Shown here one piece after another: positions 56,617 through 64,000 of a stretch of DNA of 64,000 bases; the stretch's first letter is position 1; every line of letters starts with the position of its first letter. The notes beneath the pieces are model-generated. The model did no database searches and was not told the origin of the DNA. It was given only the letters and a program-made list of their open reading frames with translations. Source of the DNA: Streptomyces sp. NL15-2K (lineage in GTDB: Bacteria; Actinomycetota; Actinomycetes; Streptomycetales; Streptomycetaceae). The position numbers and the translations under genes are program-made. The DNA lies in the NCBI RefSeq assembly GCF_030551255.1, contig NZ_CP130630.1:10973001-11037000 (forward strand). The letters are read 5' to 3'.

Positions 56617-57473
56617 TGCAGCAGCAGCCTTTCGAGGGAGCGGACGACGAAGTCGGCCAGCAGGCCGAGGAAGGCGTAGACGATCAGGCAGACCACGATG
56701 ACGTCGGTCCGCAGGAAGTCCCGCGCCTGGACCATGAGGAACCCGATGCCCGAGTCCGCGTTGACCTGCTCGGCGAAGACGAGCGCGAGCCAGGCGATGC
56801 CGAGGGAGTACCTGAGACCCGTCATGGCCCCGGGCAGCGCACCCGGCAGGACGACATGCCGTACCAGCCCCCACCGCGAGAGCCCGAGGGACTCCCCGGC
56901 CTCGATCAGCTGGGCGTCCACGCCGCGGATACCGGCGTACACGTTGAGGTAGAGCGGGAAGGTCACGCCGAGGGTGATGATGGCGATCTTGGGGGCCTCG
57001 CCGATGCCGAACCAGATGATGAGCAGCGGGATGAGTCCCACGAAGGGCACGGTCCGCAGCATCTGGACGGGAGCGTCCACGAGGTCCTCGCCTTTCCGGA
57101 ACAGGCCCGAGACGAGGGCGAGTCCGGTGCCGACGACGGTGCCGAGCAGCAGTCCGGCCGCCACGCGCCGCAGCGAGGTGCCCATGGCGGAGGGCAGCGA
57201 ACCGTCGGCGATCAGATCTCGGCCGACTTCGGCGATCCGGCCCGGCGAGGCGAGCACGTCGGGGGTCAGCACGCCGGTGCTGCTGAGGAGTTGCCACAAC
57301 GCCAGCAGCAGGAGCGGGCCGGTGGTGCGGCGCAGCCAGCGGGGGGCGCGGGTACGGCGGGAAGGGGTGGGGACGATGGGTTCGAGGCCGGGCGCCGACC
57401 GGAGGTCGACAGGCTTGGATATTTCCGAAATATCGGGTTCGGAAGAGCCGGGCGGGGCATGGCTGATGCTCAT
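56589..57473 (-). CDS. ssuC: Aliphatic sulfonate ABC transporter permease
   Basis: The 294-residue permease has about six helices and the binding-protein-dependent transporter loop EAGESLGLSRWGLVRHVVLPGALPG. The N-terminal 45 residues are hydrophilic. It is the first structural gene of the sulfonate operon and lies 131 bases after a small leader peptide ORF. GGAG precedes the ATG by about seven bases. Confidence 0.93.
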   Translation of the reverse strand: MSISHAPPGSSEPDISEISKPVDLRSAPGLEPIVPTPSRRTRAPRWLRRTTGPLLLLALWQLLSSTGVLTPDVLASPGRIAEVGRDLIADGSLPSAMGTSLRRVAAGLLLGTVVGTGLALVSGLFRKGEDLVDAPVQMLRTVPFVGLIPLLIIWFGIGEAPKIAIITLGVTFPLYLNVYAGIRGVDAQLIEAGESLGLSRWGLVRHVVLPGALPGAMTGLRYSLGIAWLALVFAEQVNADSGIGFLMVQARDFLRTDVIVVCLIVYAFLGLLADFVVRSLERLLLQWRPTFTGR

Positions 57474-57529
57474 GAGTGCTCCACGGGGAGGAGAGCGGCC
57501 GGTGAGGAGACACGCCTGGGCGGCGCCGC

Positions 57530-57560
57530 CACGTCTCAGCTCAGGGATGAGTCAGACGTG
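57530..57560 (-). promoter_or_regulatory. Hairpin between sulfur leader peptide and ssuC
   Basis: Outer arms cacgtct (57530-57536) and agacgtg (57554-57560) pair perfectly, and inner arms ctca / tgag around ggga extend the stem with small bulges. It lies after the leader ORF stop (57605) and before the ssuC start (57473), where an attenuator would be expected. A self-complementary ggcggcgccgcc stretch (57519-57530) abuts it and could form an alternative fold. Confidence 0.4.
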
Positions 57561-57604
57561 CAGGTACGGCGGGGCGGAGCAGGCGGGAGAGAGGTGAGAG
57601 GGCG

Positions 57605-57688
57605 TCAGCGGCCGCGACGACACGCGGCGGAGGCCACCCGCAGCAGGTCGATGTGACCGCGCGTGGTGAGCAGGGCTGAACGCAACAT
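57605..57688 (-). CDS. Putative cysteine-responsive leader peptide
   Basis: A 27-residue ORF reads MLRSALLTTRGHIDLLRVA followed by a C-terminal Cys and Arg-rich end. The R-x-H-(I/V)-D-L-x-R core with a late Cys is the hallmark of the short leader peptides found ahead of actinobacterial sulfur-assimilation and transport genes. It is directly upstream of ssuCBA-ssuD, where ribosome stalling at the Cys codon under cysteine shortage would allow expression of the operon. The start ATG is at 57688, in a TSS-proximal position. The function is inferred from family and context. Confidence 0.75.
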   Translation of the reverse strand: MLRSALLTTRGHIDLLRVASAACRRGR

Positions 57689-57812
57689 GTGCCCGAAAGT
57701 AGCCAGATGGCGTGGCCACGGTCAATGGTGTCTCGCGGAGTGGAACCCTCGTATCAGGCGCCGGGCGGAAGGATCGCGTGTGAAGCGCGGCGCGTGGGTC
57801 AGTATGGGAAGC

Positions 57813-58235
57813 ATGTCAGACGCTTTCACCACCCGAGTCCTGAACGTGGCCACCGGTTCCACGGAACGCGTCACCGACCTCACCGGCGACTGCGAGGCCT
57901 TCCTGCGGGAGGTGGCCGCCGGTCGCGACGGCCTCCTGAACCTCTTCGTACCGCACGCCACCGCCGGCATCGCGATCATCGAGACGGGTGCCGGCAGCGA
58001 CGACGACCTCCTCGCCGCCCTGCACACCCTCCTCCCGGCCGACGACCGCTGGCAGCACCGCCACGGCAGTCCCGGCCACGGCCGCGACCACGTCCTCCCG
58101 GCGATCGTCCCACCCCACGCCACGCTTCCCGTCGTCGGCGGGAGGCTGGAGCTCGGGACTTGGCAGTCGGTGTGTCTGGTGGACACCAACAAGGACAACC
58201 CCGAGCGGAAGGTACGTCTCACCTTCCTCGGCTGA
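57813..58235 (+). CDS. YjbQ/UPF0047 family protein
   Basis: The 140-residue protein belongs to the YjbQ (UPF0047) family, some members of which show thiamin-phosphate synthase activity in complementation tests. Seen are LFVPHATAGIAIIETG with conserved His, the HRHGSPGHGRDHVLPAIV segment and the strand LGTWQSVCLVDTNKD. ATG 57813 gives the standard N-terminus; the preceding open frame has no family match. It is divergent from the sulfonate leader and convergent with the gene at 58242. Confidence 0.88.
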   Translation: MSDAFTTRVLNVATGSTERVTDLTGDCEAFLREVAAGRDGLLNLFVPHATAGIAIIETGAGSDDDLLAALHTLLPADDRWQHRHGSPGHGRDHVLPAIVPPHATLPVVGGRLELGTWQSVCLVDTNKDNPERKVRLTFLG

Positions 58236-58241
58236 CGAGGT

Positions 58242-59090
58242 TCACGGCTTCTGCCCGGTCGGCCGGTCGGCGTAGTCCTCGACCAGGTTGCCGATGAGCG
58301 AGAGCAGGGCGTCGGCGCGGTGCCGGTCCTCGCGCTGGGCGCGCAGGGCCTGGTCCAGCGCCCGGAGCCGGTCCAGGGCGGCCGGGGCCCGGTCCCGCAC
58401 CTCGTCGAGCAGCGGCGTGGTGATCAGGTCCAGACATTCGGTGAGCAGCCGACGGGTGGCGGGAGAGGGCGGGTTGGGGTCGGGGGCGGCGAACCCCGTG
58501 GTCAGGTACCGGACCGGGTCGGTCAGGCTCCAGCCGACTACGGTGCCGTGCTGGACGAGGAGGGCCACGTCGGGGGCGATGCCGATGCGGGCCTCCAGTG
58601 GCTCGTCCAGGACGTCGAGGTCGCGCAGGCAGGTGAGAACGGTATCTCCGGGGGCACGGCAGAGCTCCGTGGTCACCTCCAGGCGGAAGTCCTGGGCCTT
58701 GTCCGCGCGAAGGCCGCCCGGGTGGACGGAGGGTGTGGCGGGAACGCGGCCGGAGTCCTCGGCGTCGGCGGCCTCACCGGGCAATCGGAACCCGGCGCCG
58801 ACCAGTTTCCGGCCGGCCTGGTCGAACCGGAGCTCGTCGGGAGCGTCCCACAGCCACTCCCGGCTGCCGAAAGTCTCCACGAGGAACCGCTGCCATTCCT
58901 TCACGTCCGCGTACTCCGCAATGCGCACACATTGGCCCGGGAAGTCGAAGCGCGGGGTGATGCGCACTGGATCGTCCGTCACCGTCGCATGCCAGTCGCC
59001 GTCGAGGGTGATTCTCATGGTGAATGCCGTCCGGGAAAGAGATTGCGCCCGTGCTTTTCGCGAGGGATGCGTCGGACTTGGGTTGTTCAC
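58242..59090 (-). CDS. Unrecognised protein of the RHS toxin locus (third gene)
   Basis: The 282-residue protein has no recognised domain. GTG 59090 overlaps the immunity gene's stop (GTGA), but ATG 59018 (MRITLDGDWHATV) looks like the conserved start. The N-terminal part is compact with many Trp/Phe (YADVKEWQRFLVETFG), the C-terminal third is helical and acidic. Coupling to the immunity gene suggests another immunity or accessory protein of the toxin locus. No signal peptide or membrane helix. Confidence 0.6.
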   Translation of the reverse strand: MNNPSPTHPSRKARAQSLSRTAFTMRITLDGDWHATVTDDPVRITPRFDFPGQCVRIAEYADVKEWQRFLVETFGSREWLWDAPDELRFDQAGRKLVGAGFRLPGEAADAEDSGRVPATPSVHPGGLRADKAQDFRLEVTTELCRAPGDTVLTCLRDLDVLDEPLEARIGIAPDVALLVQHGTVVGWSLTDPVRYLTTGFAAPDPNPPSPATRRLLTECLDLITTPLLDEVRDRAPAALDRLRALDQALRAQREDRHRADALLSLIGNLVEDYADRPTGQKP

Positions 59091-59902
59091 TGCTGACTTT
59101 GGTCGGTTCCGGAGTTCCGATACGCGTCCCAGGCCGCGCGCACGGCGGTTTGGAGTCCGGCATCGTCAAGGTCGCCGGGTTCGGCCAGGTCAGGATCGAC
59201 CGAGTAGTCCTCAAGAATCATGAACACCCGGTCGAAGAGAGCGCCGAGTGCGCCCTGGACCCGTTCCCCGTTCGCCCGGGAAGCGCGTCGGGCCTCCCAC
59301 CAGCCATGTGCGAAGTCCGGGGCGCTGCACGTCCCGTCGGTGAACGCGTCCAGCAGCGCCACTTGCCGCGCCGCCGCACTGGTCGGGTCGACGTCGTCGA
59401 GGTGGGACCACGCCCTGTGCTCGGGTGGGTGAGCGGCTGCCACGGCCGACAGCGAGGGATGACGTTCCATGAGGGCGCGCGCATAACGGCCGAAGCGTGC
59501 ACGCGCCGTATCGGCCCCCTCGCTGACCGCTGCGGCCATGAAAGCAGCGGTTCCCGCGATCAGTGCGTGGCCCGCTTCCGGGAAGAGGACGGCCCCGTGC
59601 GAGTCGGGGGTGCGGAGCAGGAAGGGTGGGCGGATACCCGTGCAATCTCCGGGGGCGGAGAGCCGGGTTGTCGTACCGGTCGGCGCACCGGGGGTGTCGG
59701 CGAGGCTCGTGCCGAGGATGTGTGATGCGCCGACAGCGCGACAGCCGGCAGTGATCCGACGGGCCAACGCCGCGTCGATCTGTGCGCCCGCAGGTACAGG
59801 GGCCACCGATTTGTCGCGCAGCCAGGACGAGGTGAAGGCGCCGTCCGTACCGAGTACGGCCCTCAGGTCCGATGACTTTTCGTTTTCTGAATCGGTCACC
59901 AC
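59087..59902 (-). CDS. Probable immunity protein with colicin D-type immunity domain
   Basis: The 271-residue protein has two parts. The C-terminal 90 residues (VALLDAFTDGTCSAPDFAHGWWEARR, LFDRVFMILEDYSVDPDL, DLDDAGLQTAVR) resemble the colicin D/pyocin-type immunity domain (Colicin_immun): short helices with an acidic DLD segment. The N-terminal 165 residues (RITAGCRAVGASHILGTSL, AGHALIAGTAAFMAAA) are unrecognised. It starts at GTG 59902 or 59899 and overlaps the stop of the RHS gene, so toxin and immunity are coupled. It would block the nuclease tip encoded just upstream. Confidence 0.7.
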   Translation of the reverse strand: MVTDSENEKSSDLRAVLGTDGAFTSSWLRDKSVAPVPAGAQIDAALARRITAGCRAVGASHILGTSLADTPGAPTGTTTRLSAPGDCTGIRPPFLLRTPDSHGAVLFPEAGHALIAGTAAFMAAAVSEGADTARARFGRYARALMERHPSLSAVAAAHPPEHRAWSHLDDVDPTSAAARQVALLDAFTDGTCSAPDFAHGWWEARRASRANGERVQGALGALFDRVFMILEDYSVDPDLAEPGDLDDAGLQTAVRAAWDAYRNSGTDQSQQ

Positions 59903-62850
59903 AGAAACCCTTTGTCGATGATTCCCTGGAACTGTTTGTCGCCCAGTTCCCAGGCCGACCAGAATCTACCATCGGCGTGCAGCATGACCATTTTCTGGGA
60001 TGCTGGATCGATGAACCCGACCGCTGGCCCCTGATTTCTGTAGTCGAAACGGTATATCTTCGTTCCGTCTGCTGTCATGTGCTCCCGCATGGCCTCTTGG
60101 AACCGCTGGAGGTTGGCCCCGTTCAGGTTGCCGGGATTGTCGAGGAAATCCCCCGCGTGAGCATGGAACTTCTTACTCATCACCTTCTGGCTGGAGAAGT
60201 CGGCCTTGTCCGCCCACGCGCCTCGAGGGCACGGGGCGAGCCCCAACGGGTCTGTCCAGGAGTATGGATTGTCGACGTAGGCGGCGGGGTTGGGCGCAGG
60301 GCCGAGCCCGAGCGGGTCCGGGGAGGTGTAGCGGCCGGTCTCGGGGTCGTAGTGGCGGAAGTGGTTGTAGTGGAGGCCGGTCTCGGGGTCGTAGTACTGG
60401 CCGGGGAAGCGGAGCGGGGTGTAGGCGCTGCTGTCGCGGGCCCAGGCGGTAGTGCCCCACAGGGTGGCCCGTGAGCGCCATGCGATGTCGCCGGTCTCGT
60501 CGATCAGTTCGGTGGGGGTGCCGATGAGGTCGGTGGCGATGGCGAAGAACCGGCGGTCGATCTCCTCCTGGCGGTCGTCAGTCGTGAGGATGCGTTCGGT
60601 CTGGGCCAAGGGGACGTCGGCATGGTGGTCCCAGGTGAGGGCGACCGTGTTGCCAAGTTCCGGTTGGTGGCTGGTCTGTTCGCACAGAATCGAGCCGTCC
60701 CAGGTGAAACGGACCTCCTCGACCACGCTCTCGCCGTCGTCAGCCAGGCGCTGTTTGGCGGTGCGGCGGCCCAGCGGGTCGTAGCGGTACCTCCACCGCG
60801 TCCCGTCGGGGGTGGTCACGGAGGTGAGACGGTCCTCCGTGTCCCACTCGTAGCGCCAGGTGTCGGGCTTGCGGGACAGACGGGTCTTCTGTCGCAGGGT
60901 GACACGGCCCAGGGCATCGTGCTCGAAACGGACGTCTCCGGCGCGGGTGATGGCGGTGCCGGTGTAGGCGCGCGGTCCGGTGGCCTCGTTGCCAGGGTGG
61001 CGGGACGGCCAGGAGGCCGAGGCCTGGTTGCCGACCGCGTCGTAGGTGTACCGCTCCGTCCAGCCGTGGGCGCGCACTGCGGTGACCCGGCCGATCGGGT
61101 CGAGGTCGAAGGTGCGGGTGCCCGACAACTGGTCGGTGACGGAGGTCGGATGGCCATCGGCGCGGTAGGTGTAGGCGCGGCTGTTGACGGTGTGCGCTCC
61201 GGCGGTGATGTGCTGCCCGGTGAGTCGTCCGGCCTCGTCCCAGGCGTAGGTCATGGTGATCGCGTCGCCGAAGACGCGGGCGAGCTCCCGGCCGGCGGCG
61301 TCGTGGGTGAAGTCGACGTGGTGACCGCCGGTGGTCAGGCGGTGCGGTGTTCCGTCGGCGCCGTAGGCGTAGGAGGTGACGTGACCGGTGGGGGTGGTGC
61401 GGCGCGTGCGGCGGCCCAGGGCGTCGTAGGTGTGGACGAGGGGACGGCCGTCCACCAGTTCGGTCTTGACGTTCCCCCGCCGGTCGTACTGGTACCGGAT
61501 TTCGCTGTCCGGGCCGACCGCTTCCAGCATGCGCCCGGCCCTGTCGTAGGCGTAGGTCGTCACACGGCCGTCGACGTCCTTGCGGATCACCTGCCCGAGC
61601 TGGTCACGTTCGAACGAGATGGTTCCGCCGAGCGCGTCGACGCGGTCGGCGAGCTGCCTGGCGGCGTCGTAGTGGTAGGTGAGGGTGCGGCCGTCGAAGT
61701 CGGTCTCGGAGACGACGTCGCCGGCGGCGTCGTACTCGTAGGTCCAGGTCAGCCCTTGCGGGCTGGCGACGCGGGTGAGGCGCAGGGCGGCGTCGTGCTC
61801 GAACTCGTAGCGTGCGCCGTCGGGTCCGGTGCGGGCTACCGGCAGGTCGAAGTGGGTGTACTCGAAACGGGAGACGCCGCCCGCCGCGTCGGTGTGGGTG
61901 AGGCAGTTGCCCTCACCGTCGTAGGTCCACGATTCCGTGCCGCCGTCGGGGACCGTGCGACAGGCGAGTTGCCCGTCGGCGTGCCACTGAAGGCGGGTGA
62001 CGCCGCCCGCCGGATCGGTGACGCGGACCGGGCGGCCCAGGGCGTCGCGCTCCGTGCGCATGGTGGAGCCCGCCGGGTCGGTCACCTCCACGGGCAGCCC
62101 CGCCGCGTCGCACACCACGCGGGTGGTGCCGCCGAGGGCGTCGGTGATCGAGGTGAGCCGCCCGGCCTGGTCGTACGTGTAGCGGTGGGTGGCGCCGCCC
62201 TCGTCGGTGACCGATATGCGGTTGCCGCGTTCGTCGAACTCCTGGGTCCTGCGGGATCCGTCCGGGCCCACGACCTCCACCGGCAGGCCGAATGGGCCGC
62301 GCACGGCGCGCAGCACGTTCCCGTCCGGACGGGTGGCGGACACGACCCGGCCCTCCTCGTCGTAGGAGAAGGTGGTGGTGCGGCCCAGTGGGTCCGTGCG
62401 GGACAGCAGATCGCCGCTCGGACCGTAGCGGAACCGGGTGGTGTGGCCGACGGGGTCGGTGGTGGCGATCACCCGGCAGTGGTTGTCGATGACGTGGCGG
62501 GTGGTGTGTCCGCCGGCGGTGGTGAGGGTGGTGGTGCGGTGGCCGGTCTCGGGGTCGGGTTCGGTGTAGGCCAGGGTGAGCTGGACGTGGCCGGCCTCGC
62601 CGCCCTCCGCCACGACGCGGTCGCGGTCGTCGTAGACGTAGTCGTAGCGGCTTGCGTTGGAGTCGATCCAGGCGATGACGCGGCGGCGGTCGTCGTAGAC
62701 GAAGCTGGTGGTGGCTCCGGAGGGCTTGGTGACGGCGGTGAGGTTGCCGTCCTGGTAGCCGTAGCTCATCAGGGGCAGATCCGCGCCGCCCTCGCCCGCG
62801 CCGGCCAGGGACAGGGCGGTGACCAGGCCGTCGCCGACGGACAGTTTCAC
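59896..62850 (-). CDS. 5'-truncated RHS/YD-repeat toxin with colicin D-like nuclease tip
   Basis: The 984-residue product consists of some thirty YD repeats (RYDYVYDDRDR, TTTFSYDEEGR, VTTYAYDRAGR), the RHS core (PLRFPGQYYDPETGLHYNHF), DPLGL motifs and a C-terminal tip of about 110 residues after DPLGLAPC. The tip (MSKKFHAHAGDFLD, RFQEAMREHM, MLHADGRFWSAWELGDKQFQ) resembles colicin D, a tRNA-Arg anticodon nuclease. Usual RHS toxins have 400-600 more N-terminal residues for export; here recognisable RHS sequence begins near 62970 (AWLSGITERNG) with no start codon, so GTG 62850 is only the first possible start. It may be a silent or orphan cassette. An immunity gene overlaps its stop. Confidence 0.82.
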   Translation of the reverse strand: MKLSVGDGLVTALSLAGAGEGGADLPLMSYGYQDGNLTAVTKPSGATTSFVYDDRRRVIAWIDSNASRYDYVYDDRDRVVAEGGEAGHVQLTLAYTEPDPETGHRTTTLTTAGGHTTRHVIDNHCRVIATTDPVGHTTRFRYGPSGDLLSRTDPLGRTTTFSYDEEGRVVSATRPDGNVLRAVRGPFGLPVEVVGPDGSRRTQEFDERGNRISVTDEGGATHRYTYDQAGRLTSITDALGGTTRVVCDAAGLPVEVTDPAGSTMRTERDALGRPVRVTDPAGGVTRLQWHADGQLACRTVPDGGTESWTYDGEGNCLTHTDAAGGVSRFEYTHFDLPVARTGPDGARYEFEHDAALRLTRVASPQGLTWTYEYDAAGDVVSETDFDGRTLTYHYDAARQLADRVDALGGTISFERDQLGQVIRKDVDGRVTTYAYDRAGRMLEAVGPDSEIRYQYDRRGNVKTELVDGRPLVHTYDALGRRTRRTTPTGHVTSYAYGADGTPHRLTTGGHHVDFTHDAAGRELARVFGDAITMTYAWDEAGRLTGQHITAGAHTVNSRAYTYRADGHPTSVTDQLSGTRTFDLDPIGRVTAVRAHGWTERYTYDAVGNQASASWPSRHPGNEATGPRAYTGTAITRAGDVRFEHDALGRVTLRQKTRLSRKPDTWRYEWDTEDRLTSVTTPDGTRWRYRYDPLGRRTAKQRLADDGESVVEEVRFTWDGSILCEQTSHQPELGNTVALTWDHHADVPLAQTERILTTDDRQEEIDRRFFAIATDLIGTPTELIDETGDIAWRSRATLWGTTAWARDSSAYTPLRFPGQYYDPETGLHYNHFRHYDPETGRYTSPDPLGLGPAPNPAAYVDNPYSWTDPLGLAPCPRGAWADKADFSSQKVMSKKFHAHAGDFLDNPGNLNGANLQRFQEAMREHMTADGTKIYRFDYRNQGPAVGFIDPASQKMVMLHADGRFWSAWELGDKQFQGIIDKGFLW

Positions 62851-63249
62851 GTGGTGGCCCGCCGAGTGGACCAGGGCCAGCGGCAGGCCGTCCTCGCCGC
62901 GGTCGACGGTGATCGTGTGGCCGTTGCGTTCGGTGATGCCCGACAGCCAGGCCCGACCAAAAGGTCCCCGTGAGCTTCCTTGCGGGCAGATGATGGGCGG
63001 ACACCTGCGAACTGCGGGGGCCGCGTGGTTAATTCCGGGTGCCGGGGACCGTGGGCGCGGTCGAGGTGGCGGGAGCTTGGGAGGTGTCCTCCGTCACGGC
63101 CGGGGCCTGGAAGGGATTCTTGTGCGGAGGCGGGGATGCCGTCGTGGCCTGGAGGGGAGTCGGCTCCGGGTCGGAGAACAGCGGGGTCGTGTCGATGAGA
63201 CGTCTCGCCTTCATTGTGGGCATGCCAAGCAGAGCGGGGTGCGGAAGAA

Positions 63250-63271
63250 CCGCTTCCGATGCCGGAAGCGG
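63250..63271. repeat. 9-bp inverted repeat
   Basis: The arms ccgcttccg and cggaagcgg enclose the loop atgc. It lies just beyond the terminator hairpin of the small Tudor-like gene and could form a second transcription stop. Confidence 0.5.
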
Positions 63272-63279
63272 GCGACCGC

Positions 63280-63311
63280 CTGCTGCGCCCCGACCGGCGC
63301 GGGCGCAGCAG
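63280..63311 (-). terminator. Terminator hairpin of small Tudor-like gene
   Basis: Perfect 11-base arms ctgctgcgccc and gggcgcagcag enclose a 10-base loop, starting 4 bases after the stop codon (63315-63317) of the minus-strand gene. Confidence 0.7.
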
Positions 63312-63314
63312 ATC

Positions 63315-63521
63315 TCAGAGATTGGTCAGCTTGGTGTACGGACTCAAGATCCGTGTCTGTACCGAACCGAAATCGACGAGAACCGCGATCCCCTCCTCGA
63401 TGCCGGTCACGCGGCCGAGGCCGTACACATCGTGCGTGACACGGCTTCCTACGGTGAAATGCTTGGGAGTTGGCGCGACCGGAGCCTGGAAGGGGCTGGT
63501 CGGCAGATGGCGCTTGGGCAT
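63315..63521 (-). CDS. Small Tudor-like/UvrD-C-like domain protein
   Basis: The 68-residue protein has a basic, Pro-rich start (MPKRHLPTSPFQAP) and a small beta-barrel: FTVGSRVTHDVYGLGRVTGIEEGIAVLVDFGS, then a C-terminal TRILSPYTKLTNL. The GxRVxHxxYGxGxV pattern is that of the Tudor-like domain at the C-terminus of UvrD/PcrA helicases, which binds partner proteins such as RNA polymerase. ATG 63536 is an alternative start, three residues plus a second Met further upstream. The strong hairpin after the stop supports a real gene. Confidence 0.7.
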   Translation of the reverse strand: MPKRHLPTSPFQAPVAPTPKHFTVGSRVTHDVYGLGRVTGIEEGIAVLVDFGSVQTRILSPYTKLTNL

Positions 63522-64000
63522 GGGTGACTTTCTCATTGTCACCAGTATGCGCCTGCCGGACCGGCACGACGGGCGAGATGCTGCCACTTGCCATGATCGA
63601 ACCCATGCCAGGAGGCCGGCCGAGGTGTGCACGATGCCGGACGGCATCGGAGATCTCGCCACGAAGTGTGTCGGGGACGGCATGCGGAGCTATGTCACCA
63701 CGCGGTTCGAGCAGGCGGAGGACCGGAACGATATTGTGATCATTCCGGCAAACGCGGTGACCGTCGCCGACCCAAAATGCTCGCCACCCCGACGGAAGCC
63801 CCGCCCGCCCACAAGCCGCGCACCCGCCCGCCCACGAGCCGCGCCCCGCCCGCCCACGAGCCGCGCCCCGCCCGCCCACGAGCCGCGCCCCGCCCTTCAC
63901 GAGCCGCGCCCGCGCATGCGGCCGCGCAGGTGGTCGCGCGCGCCGGGACAGCCTCGCGCACCCCTCTTCGCCCGCGGACGCGGCCTGGGGTAGGGTCCCC
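63522..64000. other. Right-edge region with tandem repeat
   Basis: No supportable gene is present. The stretch holds a 22-bp tandem repeat (63807-63910). The last bases (TAGGGT within 63992-63997) resemble a -10 promoter box directed rightward, so a gene may start beyond the window. Confidence 0.4.
63807..63910. repeat. 22-bp tandem repeat
   Basis: The unit gcccacgagccgcgccccgcc begins at 63830, 63852 and 63874 with 22-base spacing. A variant unit starts at 63807 (acaag for acgag) and a degenerate one near 63894. It is a plain minisatellite without spacers and without a credible reading frame. Confidence 0.75.

Larger units (their letters stand above)
62971..63314. other. Junction region upstream of truncated RHS gene
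   Basis: RHS-like sequence stops near 62970 and the sequence upstream matches nothing I recognise. A minus-strand 64-codon frame (63029-63223) is Thr/Pro-rich, has no ribosome binding site and is doubtful. Two hairpins (63250-63271, 63280-63311) lie at the right end. No insertion sequence ends or repeats were identified at the breakpoint. Confidence 0.45.

Noticed and set aside
59896..62850. RHS gene as a complete secreted toxin
   Set aside because: The N-terminal several hundred residues and any export signal are missing, and RHS similarity begins abruptly near 62970.
63029..63223. 64-codon minus-strand frame
   Set aside because: No ribosome binding site, low-complexity Thr/Pro/Ala composition and no recognised family.
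63807..63910. 22-bp repeat considered as CRISPR or coding repeat
   Set aside because: Units abut directly, no spacers, and no frame has a start with a ribosome binding site.

Overview
The window is very GC-rich with strong third-position GC bias, dense genes, many GTG starts and frequent 4-base stop/start overlaps. Together with a complete conservon (sensor kinase, roadblock, DUF742, GTPase), DUF6397 and DUF5709 proteins, a SWIM/SNF2 pair and an actinobacterial sulfur leader peptide, this points to a Streptomyces chromosome, probably an accessory-rich arm or sub-arm. No rRNA, tRNA, CRISPR array, integrase or intact insertion sequence was seen.

Left part (1-8348): a four-gene minus-strand operon (two unrecognised proteins, a TPR protein, a stand-alone CHAT protease with an intact His/Cys pair). 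It is bracketed by three plus-strand genes whose products share a DUF3592-like small beta-barrel. A 19-base motif recurs beside two of these flanking genes and, inverted, near the left edge. This is the best candidate for an undescribed system. Next (8349-17642) come an aldehyde dehydrogenase with its GAF-type regulator, a Tat-exported amidase, an acetamidase/formamidase coupled to the remnant of an internally deleted APC permease, and a divergent xylose locus (xylB-ROK regulator / xylA) with a striking palindrome.

Middle (17643-35493): a Pro-rich membrane protein, a secreted phytase-like esterase, an SNF2 helicase coupled to a SWIM zinc-finger protein, a fatty acid desaturase, small unknowns, a methyltransferase, an MHYT membrane protein, the conservon, a PPOX-fold protein, a second roadblock paralogue and a DUF6397 protein. 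Then (35510-52496): TesB thioesterase and a DUF3516 RNA helicase, a YdjM-like membrane protein, zinc-independent ribosomal protein L31 with DUF5709, a 48-bp tandem repeat array, a heterodimeric ABC exporter with complementary degenerate ATP sites, an L,D-transpeptidase-like lipoprotein, a secreted PNGase A, a DAACS symporter, a MarR regulator divergent from its probable ABC exporter target, and an MltG-like protein.

Right part (52554-64000): a sulfonate operon (leader peptide-ssuC-ssuB-ssuA-ssuD-flavoprotein), a YjbQ protein, and a toxin locus: a 5'-truncated RHS/YD-repeat protein ending in a colicin D-like nuclease tip, a probable colicin D-type immunity protein and a third coupled gene. The window ends with a small Tudor-like protein, two hairpins and a 22-bp tandem repeat.
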